Source: Candidatus Falkowiibacteriota bacterium
GTDB lineage: Bacteria; Patescibacteriota; Patescibacteriia; Patescibacteriales; UBA12465
Assembly (NCBI GenBank): GCA_026396875.1
Contig: JAPLVY010000007.1
Span: 17,490-81,489, forward strand
DNA length: 64,000 nucleotides
Reading direction: 5' to 3'
Shown: piece after piece, positions 42,905 to 50,879 of the stretch
Layout of the letters: the number at the start of each line of letters is the position of its first letter
Position numbering within the stretch: position 1 is the first letter of the stretch
Translations under genes and position numbers: made by a program
Notes under the pieces: generated by a model
Seen by the model: only the letters and a program-made list of their open reading frames with translations
The model's database searches: none
What the model was told of the DNA's origin: nothing

Positions 42905-43759
42905 TTATTTTAAATAATCTGCCAGGGCTTCCTGCCAGGAACGAAGCAGAGGCCTTTTTGAATTTTCCAGAGCAGAGGCCATTGGCCTTTTGGCTGGCCG
43001 CGAAAAAGTGCTACCCAAAACTGGAACAAGCTCCGATACTATTCCTTTGAGCCTCAACGCTTCGACCGCACCTTGATACCAGGTAGCAACCCCCTCGTTA
43101 ATCAAGTGAAATATTCCGTAATCAGCGTGGTCGATAATAATATTTTTGGTTGCCAGCGCCAAATCGGGGGTGAAAGTAAAACAACTCCACTCTTCATCAA
43201 CCGCCTTCAGGGTGTTTCCATTTTGCGCCAAATTAATCATGATGTCAAAAAAATTCGGTTTAGCAAAGGGACTGGACCCTGCTGGTCCAAAAAGCTTAGA
43301 AGTGCGGATTAAATAAAATTTCAACCCAGAAGAGATAAGTTTCAGGATTCTTTGTTCACCATCAGCCTTACTTTGACCATAAAAATTGATTGGACTGGGA
43401 CTGCAATCTTCGAGAAAACGACTATTAGCACTATCTCCAGAAAAAACGTAATCCGTAGAGTAATGCACGAATAGTATGTCGCTAGACAAACAAAAATCTG
43501 CCAAAAAACCCGGGAGATCAACGTTCAATCTTCGCGCTAAAGCTTTTTCATTCTCGTCGACCTCACACTTGTCTACTACATTATAAGCAGCTGCATTAAT
43601 AATAATACTTGGACTCTCCCGCTCTAGTCTTTCTTTTAGCGCGTTGAAATCGAGAAAATCGACATCAGAGCGATCAAGCCCAACAACTGTTTGATCGGAA
43701 AATACTTTCATTAATTGAGTACCAAGGTTGCCCTGCGAACCGATGATTAAAATTTTCAT
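42905..43759 (-). CDS. rmlD: dTDP-4-dehydrorhamnose reductase
   Basis: Last step of dTDP-L-rhamnose synthesis, extended short-chain dehydrogenase fold. Cofactor motif IIGSQGNLGTQL, then IINAAAYNVVDKCEVDENEKA, FVHYSTDYVFSGD, the catalytic YxxxK in NFYGQSKADGE, and LIRTSKLFG. 284 residues. It is 2 nt past murF, so rhamnose supply is transcriptionally joined with cell-wall synthesis. Confidence 0.95.
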   Translation of the reverse strand: MKILIIGSQGNLGTQLMKVFSDQTVVGLDRSDVDFLDFNALKERLERESPSIIINAAAYNVVDKCEVDENEKALARRLNVDLPGFLADFCLSSDILFVHYSTDYVFSGDSANSRFLEDCSPSPINFYGQSKADGEQRILKLISSGLKFYLIRTSKLFGPAGSSPFAKPNFFDIMINLAQNGNTLKAVDEEWSCFTFTPDLALATKNIIIDHADYGIFHLINEGVATWYQGAVEALRLKGIVSELVPVLGSTFSRPAKRPMASALENSKRPLLRSWQEALADYLK

Positions 43760-43761
43760 AA

Positions 43762-45060
43762 TTATTTATTTTTCCACTCTTGTCCCTGACGAACCAGCAA
43801 TTCATTGGCTCTTTGCGGTTCGGCCATGACTTCTAAAATAGCCTTTTCCATCCTGGATCCCTGTGAGCCCTTAACTAAAATTAAATCTCCTGCTCCGATT
43901 CTCTGAACAGCAAATCCGCCAGCTTCGGTAGCGTGAGAAAAATAAAAAATATTTTCAGGGTTAAACCCATCTTCTTTGGCCCCCAAGGCGATGTGGTGAG
44001 CCCTTTCACCAACTAAAATTAACTGAGAAATTCCCGCAGCCACAACTTTTTTGCCAACCAAACGATGCCCTTCCTCTGTGTAAGAGCCTAGCTCCAGCAT
44101 CTCACCAAGAATGGCGATTTTGACAGAGTGCTCAGGAAGAGTCGCGCGCGACATCACTTCCAGGGCAGCCGCGGTAGAATCGGGGGAGGCGTTATAGGTA
44201 TCGTCGATAATAGAAGAATTTTTAATTCCTCGTAAAACCCTCAGGCGCCCCTTAGGAAGATAGAAGTGCTCTAGTGCAGAAGCGGTTTCGACAAGATTAA
44301 AAGAAAAGTGAGTGGCAACAACGGCGGCCGAAAGAGCAGATAAAACTGCCTTGTCACTAATCGCTTCACGCAAAAACACTGGGACGCTAGAGCCATTATA
44401 TTCCATTTTGAAAGAGAGCCCCGGTAAAAATCCTTCACCTTTTTCGTAGTTAAACCTTAAATCAACTGCTCGCAAATCAGCCTCCTTTGAAAAGCCATAG
44501 GTCAAAACCTTGGCGCGACTAGCCTCTGTCATAGAACTTACTAATTCTGAGTCGGCGTTTAAAACTGCCAGCCCTTTGCTTGGTAGCGATTCAATTAGCC
44601 CCTGTTTCTCCTTTTTTATTTTTTCCAAGCTACCAAAAAACTCCAAGTGAGAGTGACTAACCGCAGTCACTACTCCAACTTGCGGTTTGGCAATTCTCGT
44701 TAAGTATCTCATGTCTCCAGGACGATCAACTCCTAACTCTAAAATTATCATCCGCGGATAATTTTTGTTGCGCCAAAGCAGCAACTTCCAGGCATGAAAA
44801 AAAACTCCGAGCCAGCCAATCAAACTTGAACCCGGAGAGTCAGCACCGATTATCGTCAAAGGAACACCGATTTCATTGTTGTAATTCTTTAAAGGCGCTC
44901 GGACTGAAAATTTGGAAGACAGGACTGCGGCAATTGCCTCCTTGGCGGTCGTCTTGCCAACGCTACCAGTAATTCCTATAACCTCTGGCTGATATTTTTT
45001 CAAGATTAAGCCAGCCAGGATTCTTAGTTTTAATTGCAAAATCTTTTTCATATGAATCAA
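43762..45060 (-). CDS. murF: UDP-N-acetylmuramoyl-tripeptide--D-alanyl-D-alanine ligase
   Basis: Adds D-Ala-D-Ala to the peptidoglycan precursor in the cytoplasm. Mur ligase ATP site GITGSVGKTTAKEAI, with SHLEFFGSLEKIKKEKQGLIESL, LNADSE, DDTYNASPDS and GEMLELG. 432 residues, normal length. It lies 6 nt past the penicillin-binding protein in the dcw cluster; the other Mur ligases are not in the window. Confidence 0.95.
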   Translation of the reverse strand: MIHMKKILQLKLRILAGLILKKYQPEVIGITGSVGKTTAKEAIAAVLSSKFSVRAPLKNYNNEIGVPLTIIGADSPGSSLIGWLGVFFHAWKLLLWRNKNYPRMIILELGVDRPGDMRYLTRIAKPQVGVVTAVSHSHLEFFGSLEKIKKEKQGLIESLPSKGLAVLNADSELVSSMTEASRAKVLTYGFSKEADLRAVDLRFNYEKGEGFLPGLSFKMEYNGSSVPVFLREAISDKAVLSALSAAVVATHFSFNLVETASALEHFYLPKGRLRVLRGIKNSSIIDDTYNASPDSTAAALEVMSRATLPEHSVKIAILGEMLELGSYTEEGHRLVGKKVVAAGISQLILVGERAHHIALGAKEDGFNPENIFYFSHATEAGGFAVQRIGAGDLILVKGSQGSRMEKAILEVMAEPQRANELLVRQGQEWKNK

Positions 45061-45066
45061 TAAAAA

Positions 45067-47124
45067 TTATTTCCTCGTCTTTGGTACTTGATAATATTTT
45101 AAGAGATAATCGATAATCCCCTGACCCAAAGGAACCGCTGTACTCTCGGCGTATTGTAACCCCTTAGGATTATCGATCTTGGTCAAAAGAACAAACTTTG
45201 GATCTTCAATCGGCGCCACGCCAACAAAAGTATGAATAAAATCACTCTTACTATAAGAACCCTTGGAGGCAACTTGAGCGGTACCAGTTTTGCCACCAAT
45301 ATAATAACCGCTGACCGCTGCTTTCTTAGAATGCCCTTTCTCGACAACGTTTGTCAACATGGCCAAAACTGTATTAGCAGTATGTTCGGAAACTACCTGG
45401 CGAATAGGTTTTGGTTTAATTTCTATCTTTTCACCGCCGGGTTTAGAAATTTCCTTGACCAGGTAAGGCTTCATCATTAGTCCTTTATTAGCCAAAGCCA
45501 TATAAGAAACAACCATCTGCAAAGGGGTAACCGAAATTCCCTGGCCAAACGAGGCGGTGGAATAGTCAATCTCCGGAACTCTTCTTTGTAAAAGATTGGC
45601 GATAGTTCCTGGGACTTCTGACTCGAGCTCAATGCCAAACTTTTTACCAAAACCAAAATTTTTCACATAATCCAGAAAGGTCTTTGCCCCAGTTTGACGC
45701 ATCACAAAGATTGCCCCGGTATTTAGGGAGTTTTCCAAAACAAAATTCATATCCACAACTCCATGAGCACCTTTTGTTGAATAATCTGAATTACTAATCG
45801 GCTTAGGCCAACCGGTGATAAACATTTGCCCGGGATCATTATAGGTCGAGTTGGGAGAAACTTTTCCCTGATCAATTCCGGCAGCCATTGTAATTGTTTT
45901 CATCACTGAACCAGGTTCATACTGAGAAAATATCGTTGGATTGTTGAAATATTGAATATCTTCTACTGACTTATAGTCATTTGGGTCAAAAGCTGGGTAA
46001 GAACACATCGCGATAATCGCACCGGTCTTCGGATCGCCAACAATAACGCTGCCGCCGGTAGCATTATACTTCTCGATTGCCGCTTTTAATTGGTCACAAA
46101 CTGCAAATTCGACATTACGATCGATTGTTAATACCAAGTCACTGCCATCTTCCGGTTTAACATATTCCTGATCATTAACAATTAACATGTTTCTTCCTAC
46201 GCCCTTCTCGGCCCTCAGGAAACCAAAAGTACCAGTTAACTCAGAATTAAAAAACCCCTCTAAGCCATAATGGCCGACACCATCGGTGTCCACAAAGCCA
46301 GCCAGGTGAGCCGCATTATCACCTTCGGGATAATATCGATACTTAAAAAATTCATAACCTAGGCCTTTGATATCCAGAGGACGATTATTGTCGGCGGTGT
46401 TAACTATCTGTTCGTGGAGGATATCTAGGTCTTGTGCTCTGACCGAAGAAGTGGTTGAGATAAGCCCCGGAGTAGAAGTAGACTCTGAATAAATTGCTGC
46501 ATAGAGTTTGAGTAAATCTTCGGTGGACATTTTTTTCACCAACGGTTCATAAGGATCACCGGGCTTGTCTAAATGTTTCAAATAGCCAGCGATGATTTCT
46601 TCTTTCCTGGAATCAGCAGAGAAAATTGGGTCGCTAGCAATTGTGGCAATTTTGGCGGTCTTCTCCTCTGGCTTCAAAGTTTCATCGTCTTGAATATCTT
46701 GAATGGCTCTCAGTTTTTTCTTTTCATTTTCTTGAGCTAAGCGGCTATTTTCCTTTTCCATCAATGGCTTATCAAAGAAATTATACAATTTTTCCGCCAT
46801 TGCCCGAGGGTCGGCAACATCTTTTGGGACTGCATAAAGTAGGGCAAAGTTTTTATTAGTAGCTAGTGGAAATAATAAACCGTCGCTGTCTCCCGGCATT
46901 ACACTACTAAAAAATATCTGTCCCCTTTCCGGGCTCAATTTACTAAAAATCTGCTGCTGACCAGCCGCTAGTGCGGTATAATAATCGCTGTCTTTCACCT
47001 GTAACAAAAAAAGGCGGCCGATTAAAACCCCAATTAATAAAAAAACCACCACCACCACTAAGCGGAGGCGGTTGTTCGAATCTTTCTTGTCTAGACAGGC
47101 ATATTTTTCAGAATCACGCCACAT
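45067..47124 (-). CDS. ftsI: Class B penicillin-binding protein (FtsI/PBP2-like)
   Basis: Transpeptidase that cross-links peptidoglycan, by position the septal one. One N-terminal membrane helix (about 20-43), dimerisation domain, then transpeptidase domain with SxxK (SVMK, about 403), SxN (SLNTG, about 463) and KTG (KTGTAQ, about 611). 685 residues; an inserted charged segment (about 125-210) is longer than in E. coli FtsI. No PASTA domains. Follows the FtsL-like gene in the dcw cluster. Confidence 0.95.
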   Translation of the reverse strand: MWRDSEKYACLDKKDSNNRLRLVVVVVFLLIGVLIGRLFLLQVKDSDYYTALAAGQQQIFSKLSPERGQIFFSSVMPGDSDGLLFPLATNKNFALLYAVPKDVADPRAMAEKLYNFFDKPLMEKENSRLAQENEKKKLRAIQDIQDDETLKPEEKTAKIATIASDPIFSADSRKEEIIAGYLKHLDKPGDPYEPLVKKMSTEDLLKLYAAIYSESTSTPGLISTTSSVRAQDLDILHEQIVNTADNNRPLDIKGLGYEFFKYRYYPEGDNAAHLAGFVDTDGVGHYGLEGFFNSELTGTFGFLRAEKGVGRNMLIVNDQEYVKPEDGSDLVLTIDRNVEFAVCDQLKAAIEKYNATGGSVIVGDPKTGAIIAMCSYPAFDPNDYKSVEDIQYFNNPTIFSQYEPGSVMKTITMAAGIDQGKVSPNSTYNDPGQMFITGWPKPISNSDYSTKGAHGVVDMNFVLENSLNTGAIFVMRQTGAKTFLDYVKNFGFGKKFGIELESEVPGTIANLLQRRVPEIDYSTASFGQGISVTPLQMVVSYMALANKGLMMKPYLVKEISKPGGEKIEIKPKPIRQVVSEHTANTVLAMLTNVVEKGHSKKAAVSGYYIGGKTGTAQVASKGSYSKSDFIHTFVGVAPIEDPKFVLLTKIDNPKGLQYAESTAVPLGQGIIDYLLKYYQVPKTRK

Positions 47125-47155
47125 AAATTTTATTGAGAATGGATACCATTGGTCA

Positions 47156-47506
47156 TTATTTCATCGCCAGTGCCGGAGCTTTAATCGTCAAATAATCAAC
47201 ATTACCCACCGCCACCATATCCAAACTTTGAACTCTCGCCTTCAAGCTGCCGTAGGACTGGAGTGCGAGAATCTTATTTTCATAAGCCCGCTTATCTTCA
47301 TCTAAGTTTTTGGCTTGATTTTTTAAGCCCTGCATCACAACCCCCTTAACTACTAGATCATTAGCACTAATTAGATAATAAAAACCGACAAGAACGAAAA
47401 CAGAAAACAAAACAATATTCACCGAATGAAAAAAGTTGGAAGGATTGTCGCCTCTCCTGGACTGGTGATATCTCTTCTTGTCTTTATTTTTTTGCAACGA
47501 TTTCAT
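47156..47506 (-). CDS. ftsL: FtsL-like cell division protein
   Basis: 116 residues with the bitopic FtsL layout: a basic cytoplasmic head, one transmembrane helix (about 30-48, NIVLFSVFVLVGFYYLISAND), then a coiled-coil-like extracytoplasmic region (LKNQAKNLDEDKRAYENKILALQS). FtsL sequences diverge strongly, so the call rests on this layout and its place between rsmH and the penicillin-binding protein. Confidence 0.75.
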   Translation of the reverse strand: MKSLQKNKDKKRYHQSRRGDNPSNFFHSVNIVLFSVFVLVGFYYLISANDLVVKGVVMQGLKNQAKNLDEDKRAYENKILALQSYGSLKARVQSLDMVAVGNVDYLTIKAPALAMK

Positions 47507-47525
47507 AGTCGTTTAAATAGTATGG

Positions 47526-48452
47526 TTATACTCTGATTGCTGCTCTCAATTTTGAGCTACGAGCTCGTGGATTTTCTTCACTTTCTTGCTCGCTTGGTAT
47601 TAATGGTTTTTTGGTAATAATTTTCAAAGTCTTCTTGTGCCCGCAAACACAACGGAGAAAACTTGATGGGCAGATACAGTCCGTACTTTCCTGGCGAAAA
47701 TAATTCTTAACAATCCGATCCTCCCCGCTGTGAAAAGAAACGAAAATTACTCGTGCCCCTGGCTTTAAAGCTTGCGGCAAAGCCGCCAAAGCATTTTCTA
47801 AATTTTTAAATTCGCCATTAGTAGCAATCCGCAGAGCCTGGAAAATTCTCGTTGCAGGATTGGTGCGATGATGCCCCTTCAATATTGGCGCCAGAGCTTC
47901 CAACAAGTCGCCGGTGGTTTTGATAACTTTTTTCTTGCGATATTCAACAATTAACTTAGCGGCAAAATATGCTTTTGGCTCATCTCCGTAAAGACGAAAG
48001 ATGTCGGTTAGCTCGTGTAAGCTGTAGTAACGAAGAATGTTTTCAGTCTCTTCGTTTTCCGCACTATCCTGGCTGAAAGACATCGATAGTGGGCGATCAC
48101 CTTGAAAAGAAAAACCTCTGTCCTGGTCATCCAGTTGTGCCGAAGAAAGTCCGAGATCAAATACGGCGCCGTCAAATGGCCCATGTTTTTCAGCAATCTC
48201 TGCCAACTTACCAAAATTATCATGAATCAAGCTAATATTATTTACCCCCTCAATCTTGGCTCGTTCTTTGGCGTTATCTATCGCCAAAAGATCTAAGTCG
48301 GTAGAAAATACTCTTCCACTTGGACCAACCGCCTTAGCGATTGCTAATGAATAATTAGCACCGCCAAGAGTACCGTCAAAAATATTTTCACCTTTCTTTG
48401 GTTGTAAATATTTCAAAACCTCTGGCAACATTACGGGAATATGGGAATACAT
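47526..48452 (-). CDS. rsmH: 16S rRNA (cytosine1402-N4)-methyltransferase
   Basis: SAM-dependent enzyme methylating N4 of C1402 in 16S rRNA, partner of RsmI. Signatures: HIPVMLPEVLKYLQPKKGENIFDGTLGGANYSLAI, FDLGLSSAQLDDQDRGFSF, TNPATRIFQALRIATNGE, and VSFHSGEDRIVKNYFR. 308 residues. Here it follows mraZ by 3 nt in the conserved dcw order. A zinc-like Cys set (DCICPSSFLRCVCGHKK) near the C-terminus is typical of this family's variants. Confidence 0.97.
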   Translation of the reverse strand: MYSHIPVMLPEVLKYLQPKKGENIFDGTLGGANYSLAIAKAVGPSGRVFSTDLDLLAIDNAKERAKIEGVNNISLIHDNFGKLAEIAEKHGPFDGAVFDLGLSSAQLDDQDRGFSFQGDRPLSMSFSQDSAENEETENILRYYSLHELTDIFRLYGDEPKAYFAAKLIVEYRKKKVIKTTGDLLEALAPILKGHHRTNPATRIFQALRIATNGEFKNLENALAALPQALKPGARVIFVSFHSGEDRIVKNYFRQESTDCICPSSFLRCVCGHKKTLKIITKKPLIPSEQESEENPRARSSKLRAAIRV

Positions 48453-48455
48453 AGA

Positions 48456-48887
48456 TTAGATGCCCAAGTCACCGAGTTCTTCGGCAATGGCATTACTATT
48501 CTTTTCAGCGCTTGCTTTATAATTGTTCCACTGCCTCTCATCCCAGATTTCTAAACGGTTATACAGACCAGCGATAATCGTATTTTTCCTTAGGCCAGCG
48601 AACACTCTTAAATATTCAGGCAAATTGATTCTGCCCTGATTGTCAAAATCAACGTCCATCGCTCCGGCCAACATGTGGCGAGCAAAGGCTCGCGCCTTCG
48701 CCTGACTGATTGGCAAGCTAGCAAATTTTTGAGCAATGACCTCAAACTGTTCTTTGGAATACAAAAATAAACAGTTGTCCAAACCCTTGGTAACGACTGC
48801 TCCCTTCTTTAGGATGGCGCGGAATTTAGCCGGAATAGCTAGTCTTCCTTTGTCGTCCAGGTTGTGATTGTATTCTCCGATGAACAT
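48456..48887 (-). CDS. mraZ: Transcriptional regulator MraZ
   Basis: DNA-binding repressor that controls the dcw cluster, SpoVT/AbrB-like double-swapped-hairpin fold. N-terminal FIGEYNHNLDDKGRLAIPAKFRAIL and second repeat AMDVDFDNQGRINLPEYLRVFAGL carry the DxxGR-type DNA-contact residues of each half. 143 residues. Just upstream, three direct repeats of a GGTGA(A/T) box with 10-nt period form a probable binding site (48902-48927). Confidence 0.95.
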   Translation of the reverse strand: MFIGEYNHNLDDKGRLAIPAKFRAILKKGAVVTKGLDNCLFLYSKEQFEVIAQKFASLPISQAKARAFARHMLAGAMDVDFDNQGRINLPEYLRVFAGLRKNTIIAGLYNRLEIWDERQWNNYKASAEKNSNAIAEELGDLGI

Positions 48888-48901
48888 AAAAAAACTTTTA
48901 A

Positions 48902-48927
48902 TTCACCACTTATCACCACAATTCACC
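48902..48927 (-). promoter_or_regulatory. Three 10-nt-spaced boxes, probable MraZ operator
   Basis: On the minus strand GGTGAA, GGTGAT, GGTGAA start exactly 10 nt apart, immediately downstream of the mraZ -10 element. The spacing of one box per helical turn matches the known MraZ sites of E. coli and Mycoplasma, while the box sequence differs. Confidence 0.7.
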
Positions 48928-48938
48928 TTTCGAATGTA

Positions 48939-48968
48939 ATTATACCCCACCAGCCCCCAAGACGTCAA
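48939..48968 (-). promoter_or_regulatory. Promoter of the dcw cluster
   Basis: On the minus strand: TTGACG, 18-nt G-rich spacer, TATAAT. Confidence 0.72.
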
Positions 48969-49003
48969 CAAAAAGATACCTGTGGAAAACTATCGACGAT
49001 ACA

Positions 49004-49032
49004 AAAACAAAAAAACACCCCTAAAGGGGTGT
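49004..49032 (-). terminator. Terminator of the cysS operon
   Basis: ACACCCCT / AGGGGTGT stem with a 2-nt loop, then TTTTTTTG on the minus strand. Confidence 0.9.
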
Positions 49033-49061
49033 AGCGGCAAAATTATATGATATTAATAATG

Positions 49062-49490
49062 CTAATTTATTTTTGTCAGGTCTCCATCCAAAATAGTTTC
49101 CACCATCGCTTTAATTTCGTCGGTGTAAGAAACTTCTTCGGGAATCGAATTAAGAAGGAAGGTCTTTTTACCGTTAACATAGGCGAAGCCAATTTCCATT
49201 AGAGTATTGCCACCGACATAATTATTAACGCCATTTTTATCAAAATTTAAAACCAGGATGGCATCACTGCGGCAAATCGCTTCGTAGTACCACTTAATAT
49301 AACCTTGAGATACTTTAGCTAAGTAATGCTCTCCGCCACTGATCTGGCTCCAAAGTTCTTTTTTCTCACCGCGGACAAAGGCCTCGTAATCGGGATGAAC
49401 AATCCCTTCGTGTCCCAGGGCAGATAGTTTGCTTCGATACTCAAGCATCTTTTCTTTAAAGGCGGAGCTACCGCAAATAACGATTTTCAT
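49062..49490 (-). CDS. Nucleoside 2-deoxyribosyltransferase-like protein, copy 2
   Basis: 142 residues from MKIVICGSS at 49490; the longer track start would overlap the previous gene. Rossmann-like fold with an N-terminal nucleotide-binding strand (MKIVICGSSAFKEKMLEYRSKLSALG) and the motif SDAILVLNFDKNGVNNYVGGNTLMEIGFAYVNGKKTFLL, as in the NDT-like/YtoQ superfamily that handles nucleosides or small nucleotides. It is a tandem paralogue of the next gene. The catalytic role is not established; the family includes non-enzymatic nucleotide sensors. Confidence 0.8.
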   Translation of the reverse strand: MKIVICGSSAFKEKMLEYRSKLSALGHEGIVHPDYEAFVRGEKKELWSQISGGEHYLAKVSQGYIKWYYEAICRSDAILVLNFDKNGVNNYVGGNTLMEIGFAYVNGKKTFLLNSIPEEVSYTDEIKAMVETILDGDLTKIN

Positions 49491-49494
49491 AATT

Positions 49495-49914
49495 TTAACG
49501 CTTGATTTTTTGCAAATCACCATCAAGAACAATCGGCTGCAAGGCCCTCATCTCGTCGCTATAGCTCATGTCTGGCACCTCGTGAAGAAAATAGAGATCC
49601 TTCCTTAGTACATGAGCGAAGGCGGCCTCTAAAAAAGAATTGCCACCGACATAATTATTAACGCCATTTTTGTCGTAGTTGGCAACTAAGACTGCGTCTG
49701 CCTCAAAAATCTCCTGATAATAGGCGCGAATGAGGTCGTGATTAATCTTGTTTTCTGTTGACTCGGCCCGAGACTCCTGACCCCATTCATGGCTAGCATA
49801 CTTCTCGGTGTTATGAGGCACAATCACCTGATTAAAACCGAGAGCATTGAGCTGACTCTTTAAAGTCAACATCTCGAAAGAAAATTTCATACTGCCACAA
49901 ATGACAATTTTCAT
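49495..49914 (-). CDS. Nucleoside 2-deoxyribosyltransferase-like protein, copy 1
   Basis: 139 residues. It begins MKIVICGSMKFSFEMLTLKSQLNALG and carries ADAVLVANYDKNGVNNYVGGNSFLEAAFAHVLRKDLYFLHEVPD, clearly homologous to the downstream copy over the whole length (shared MKIVICGS, DAxLVxNxDKNGVNNYVGGNxxxE, and SYxDEMxAxxxxVLDGDLxKI end). The two genes are 4 nt apart. It follows the Nudix gene by 4 nt, so a linked role in nucleotide metabolism or clean-up is a reasonable inference. Confidence 0.82.
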   Translation of the reverse strand: MKIVICGSMKFSFEMLTLKSQLNALGFNQVIVPHNTEKYASHEWGQESRAESTENKINHDLIRAYYQEIFEADAVLVANYDKNGVNNYVGGNSFLEAAFAHVLRKDLYFLHEVPDMSYSDEMRALQPIVLDGDLQKIKR

Positions 49915-49918
49915 AAAA

Positions 49919-50464
49919 TTATAATTTTAAACCTTTAATAAAGCCAAATAAAGTCGGCGCGAAGTCCAAAATCGCCTGGATGAAGCGTGCTCTTTCCTTG
50001 TCGCTTAAATTAGTTAAACGCTCCATTGACCAAACCTCAAAACCGATTGCCTTGCCCTTCTCTACCTTTAAGTCAGCGACGTCTCCGCGATAGATATATA
50101 AGTATCGGGAAGTAAAAACATTATTTATTTTTCCAGTCACCTTGTCTTCGGCATTCTTCCTGATTTTCTTGATCAACAATAAATCACAAGGATCGATTTT
50201 AATTCCCGTTTCTTCCAGGGATTCTTTGAGTGCCGTCTCTTCATAGCTATCGCCTATCTCCACGTGGCCGCCTACGGTAGCGTCAAGTAGATCTGGGTAA
50301 GTGTCCTTATCTTTTGCGCGGTGCTGAAAAATTATTTCTCTCTTGGGGGTGACAAAATAAACGTGCGTTTCGCGATGCAACAATCCTTCTTGATGAATTT
50401 TTTCGCGAGTCTCAGCGCCGATGATTTCATCATCTTCGCTCACGATATTTAATAGTTCTTTCAT
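49919..50464 (-). CDS. Nudix hydrolase (YfcD-like)
   Basis: 181 residues with a Nudix box GGHVEIGDSYEETALKESLEETGI (about 67-90). Two positions are conservatively changed (Glu to Asp, Arg to Lys) but the EExG core is kept. The N-terminal ETREKIHQEGLLHRETHVYFVTPKREIIFQHRAKDKDTYPDLLDA pattern is that of the YfcD/IPP-isomerase-like group. The substrate is probably a nucleoside diphosphate derivative or prenyl diphosphate; not decidable here. Confidence 0.92.
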   Translation of the reverse strand: MKELLNIVSEDDEIIGAETREKIHQEGLLHRETHVYFVTPKREIIFQHRAKDKDTYPDLLDATVGGHVEIGDSYEETALKESLEETGIKIDPCDLLLIKKIRKNAEDKVTGKINNVFTSRYLYIYRGDVADLKVEKGKAIGFEVWSMERLTNLSDKERARFIQAILDFAPTLFGFIKGLKL

Positions 50465-50475
50465 AAAAAATAAAA

Positions 50476-50874
50476 TTATTTTTTCTTCCCGATATTTGGT
50501 TCGGCATCATAGTGAGGGGCTACAATTGTCAAACCCTGAGCCTTTTTGATGTCTTCTGGAACAATCACCCCATCTTTATCAATCGCCACGACTGGTACTC
50601 CAAGAGAAAAAGCCAGAGCGTTAGCGGTAATTACTCCGATACGCAAACTCGTAAAAGTGCCGCCACGATTAACCACTTCAATACCAGACAACTCTTTTAA
50701 TTGGAACCAATTTTTAACCAACATTTTTTCAATTGCTGGTAATAATTTTTCTGCTTGCTTTTTTGGTGCCAAGAACTTTTTTTTGGCAAGAGTTTTTCCG
50801 CCGCTCTTTAACATCAGGATGATTTCTGATTGCGAAGCGGTATCAATCGATAAAATTAATTCTGTTTTTTTCAT
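50476..50874 (-). CDS. tsaB: Short TsaB-like protein
   Basis: Matches the N-terminal lobe of TsaB, the scaffold of the t6A tRNA modification complex (TsaB-TsaD-TsaE). LILSIDTASQSEIILML is the ASKHA opening and VNRGGTFTSLRIGVITANALAFSLGVPVVAID replaces the usual GPGSFTGLRIG segment. At 132 residues it lacks the second lobe present in about 220-residue TsaB, a reduction seen in CPR. It lies 5 nt past dusB. TsaD and TsaE are not in the window. Confidence 0.85.
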   Translation of the reverse strand: MKKTELILSIDTASQSEIILMLKSGGKTLAKKKFLAPKKQAEKLLPAIEKMLVKNWFQLKELSGIEVVNRGGTFTSLRIGVITANALAFSLGVPVVAIDKDGVIVPEDIKKAQGLTIVAPHYDAEPNIGKKK

Positions 50875-50879
50875 ATATT

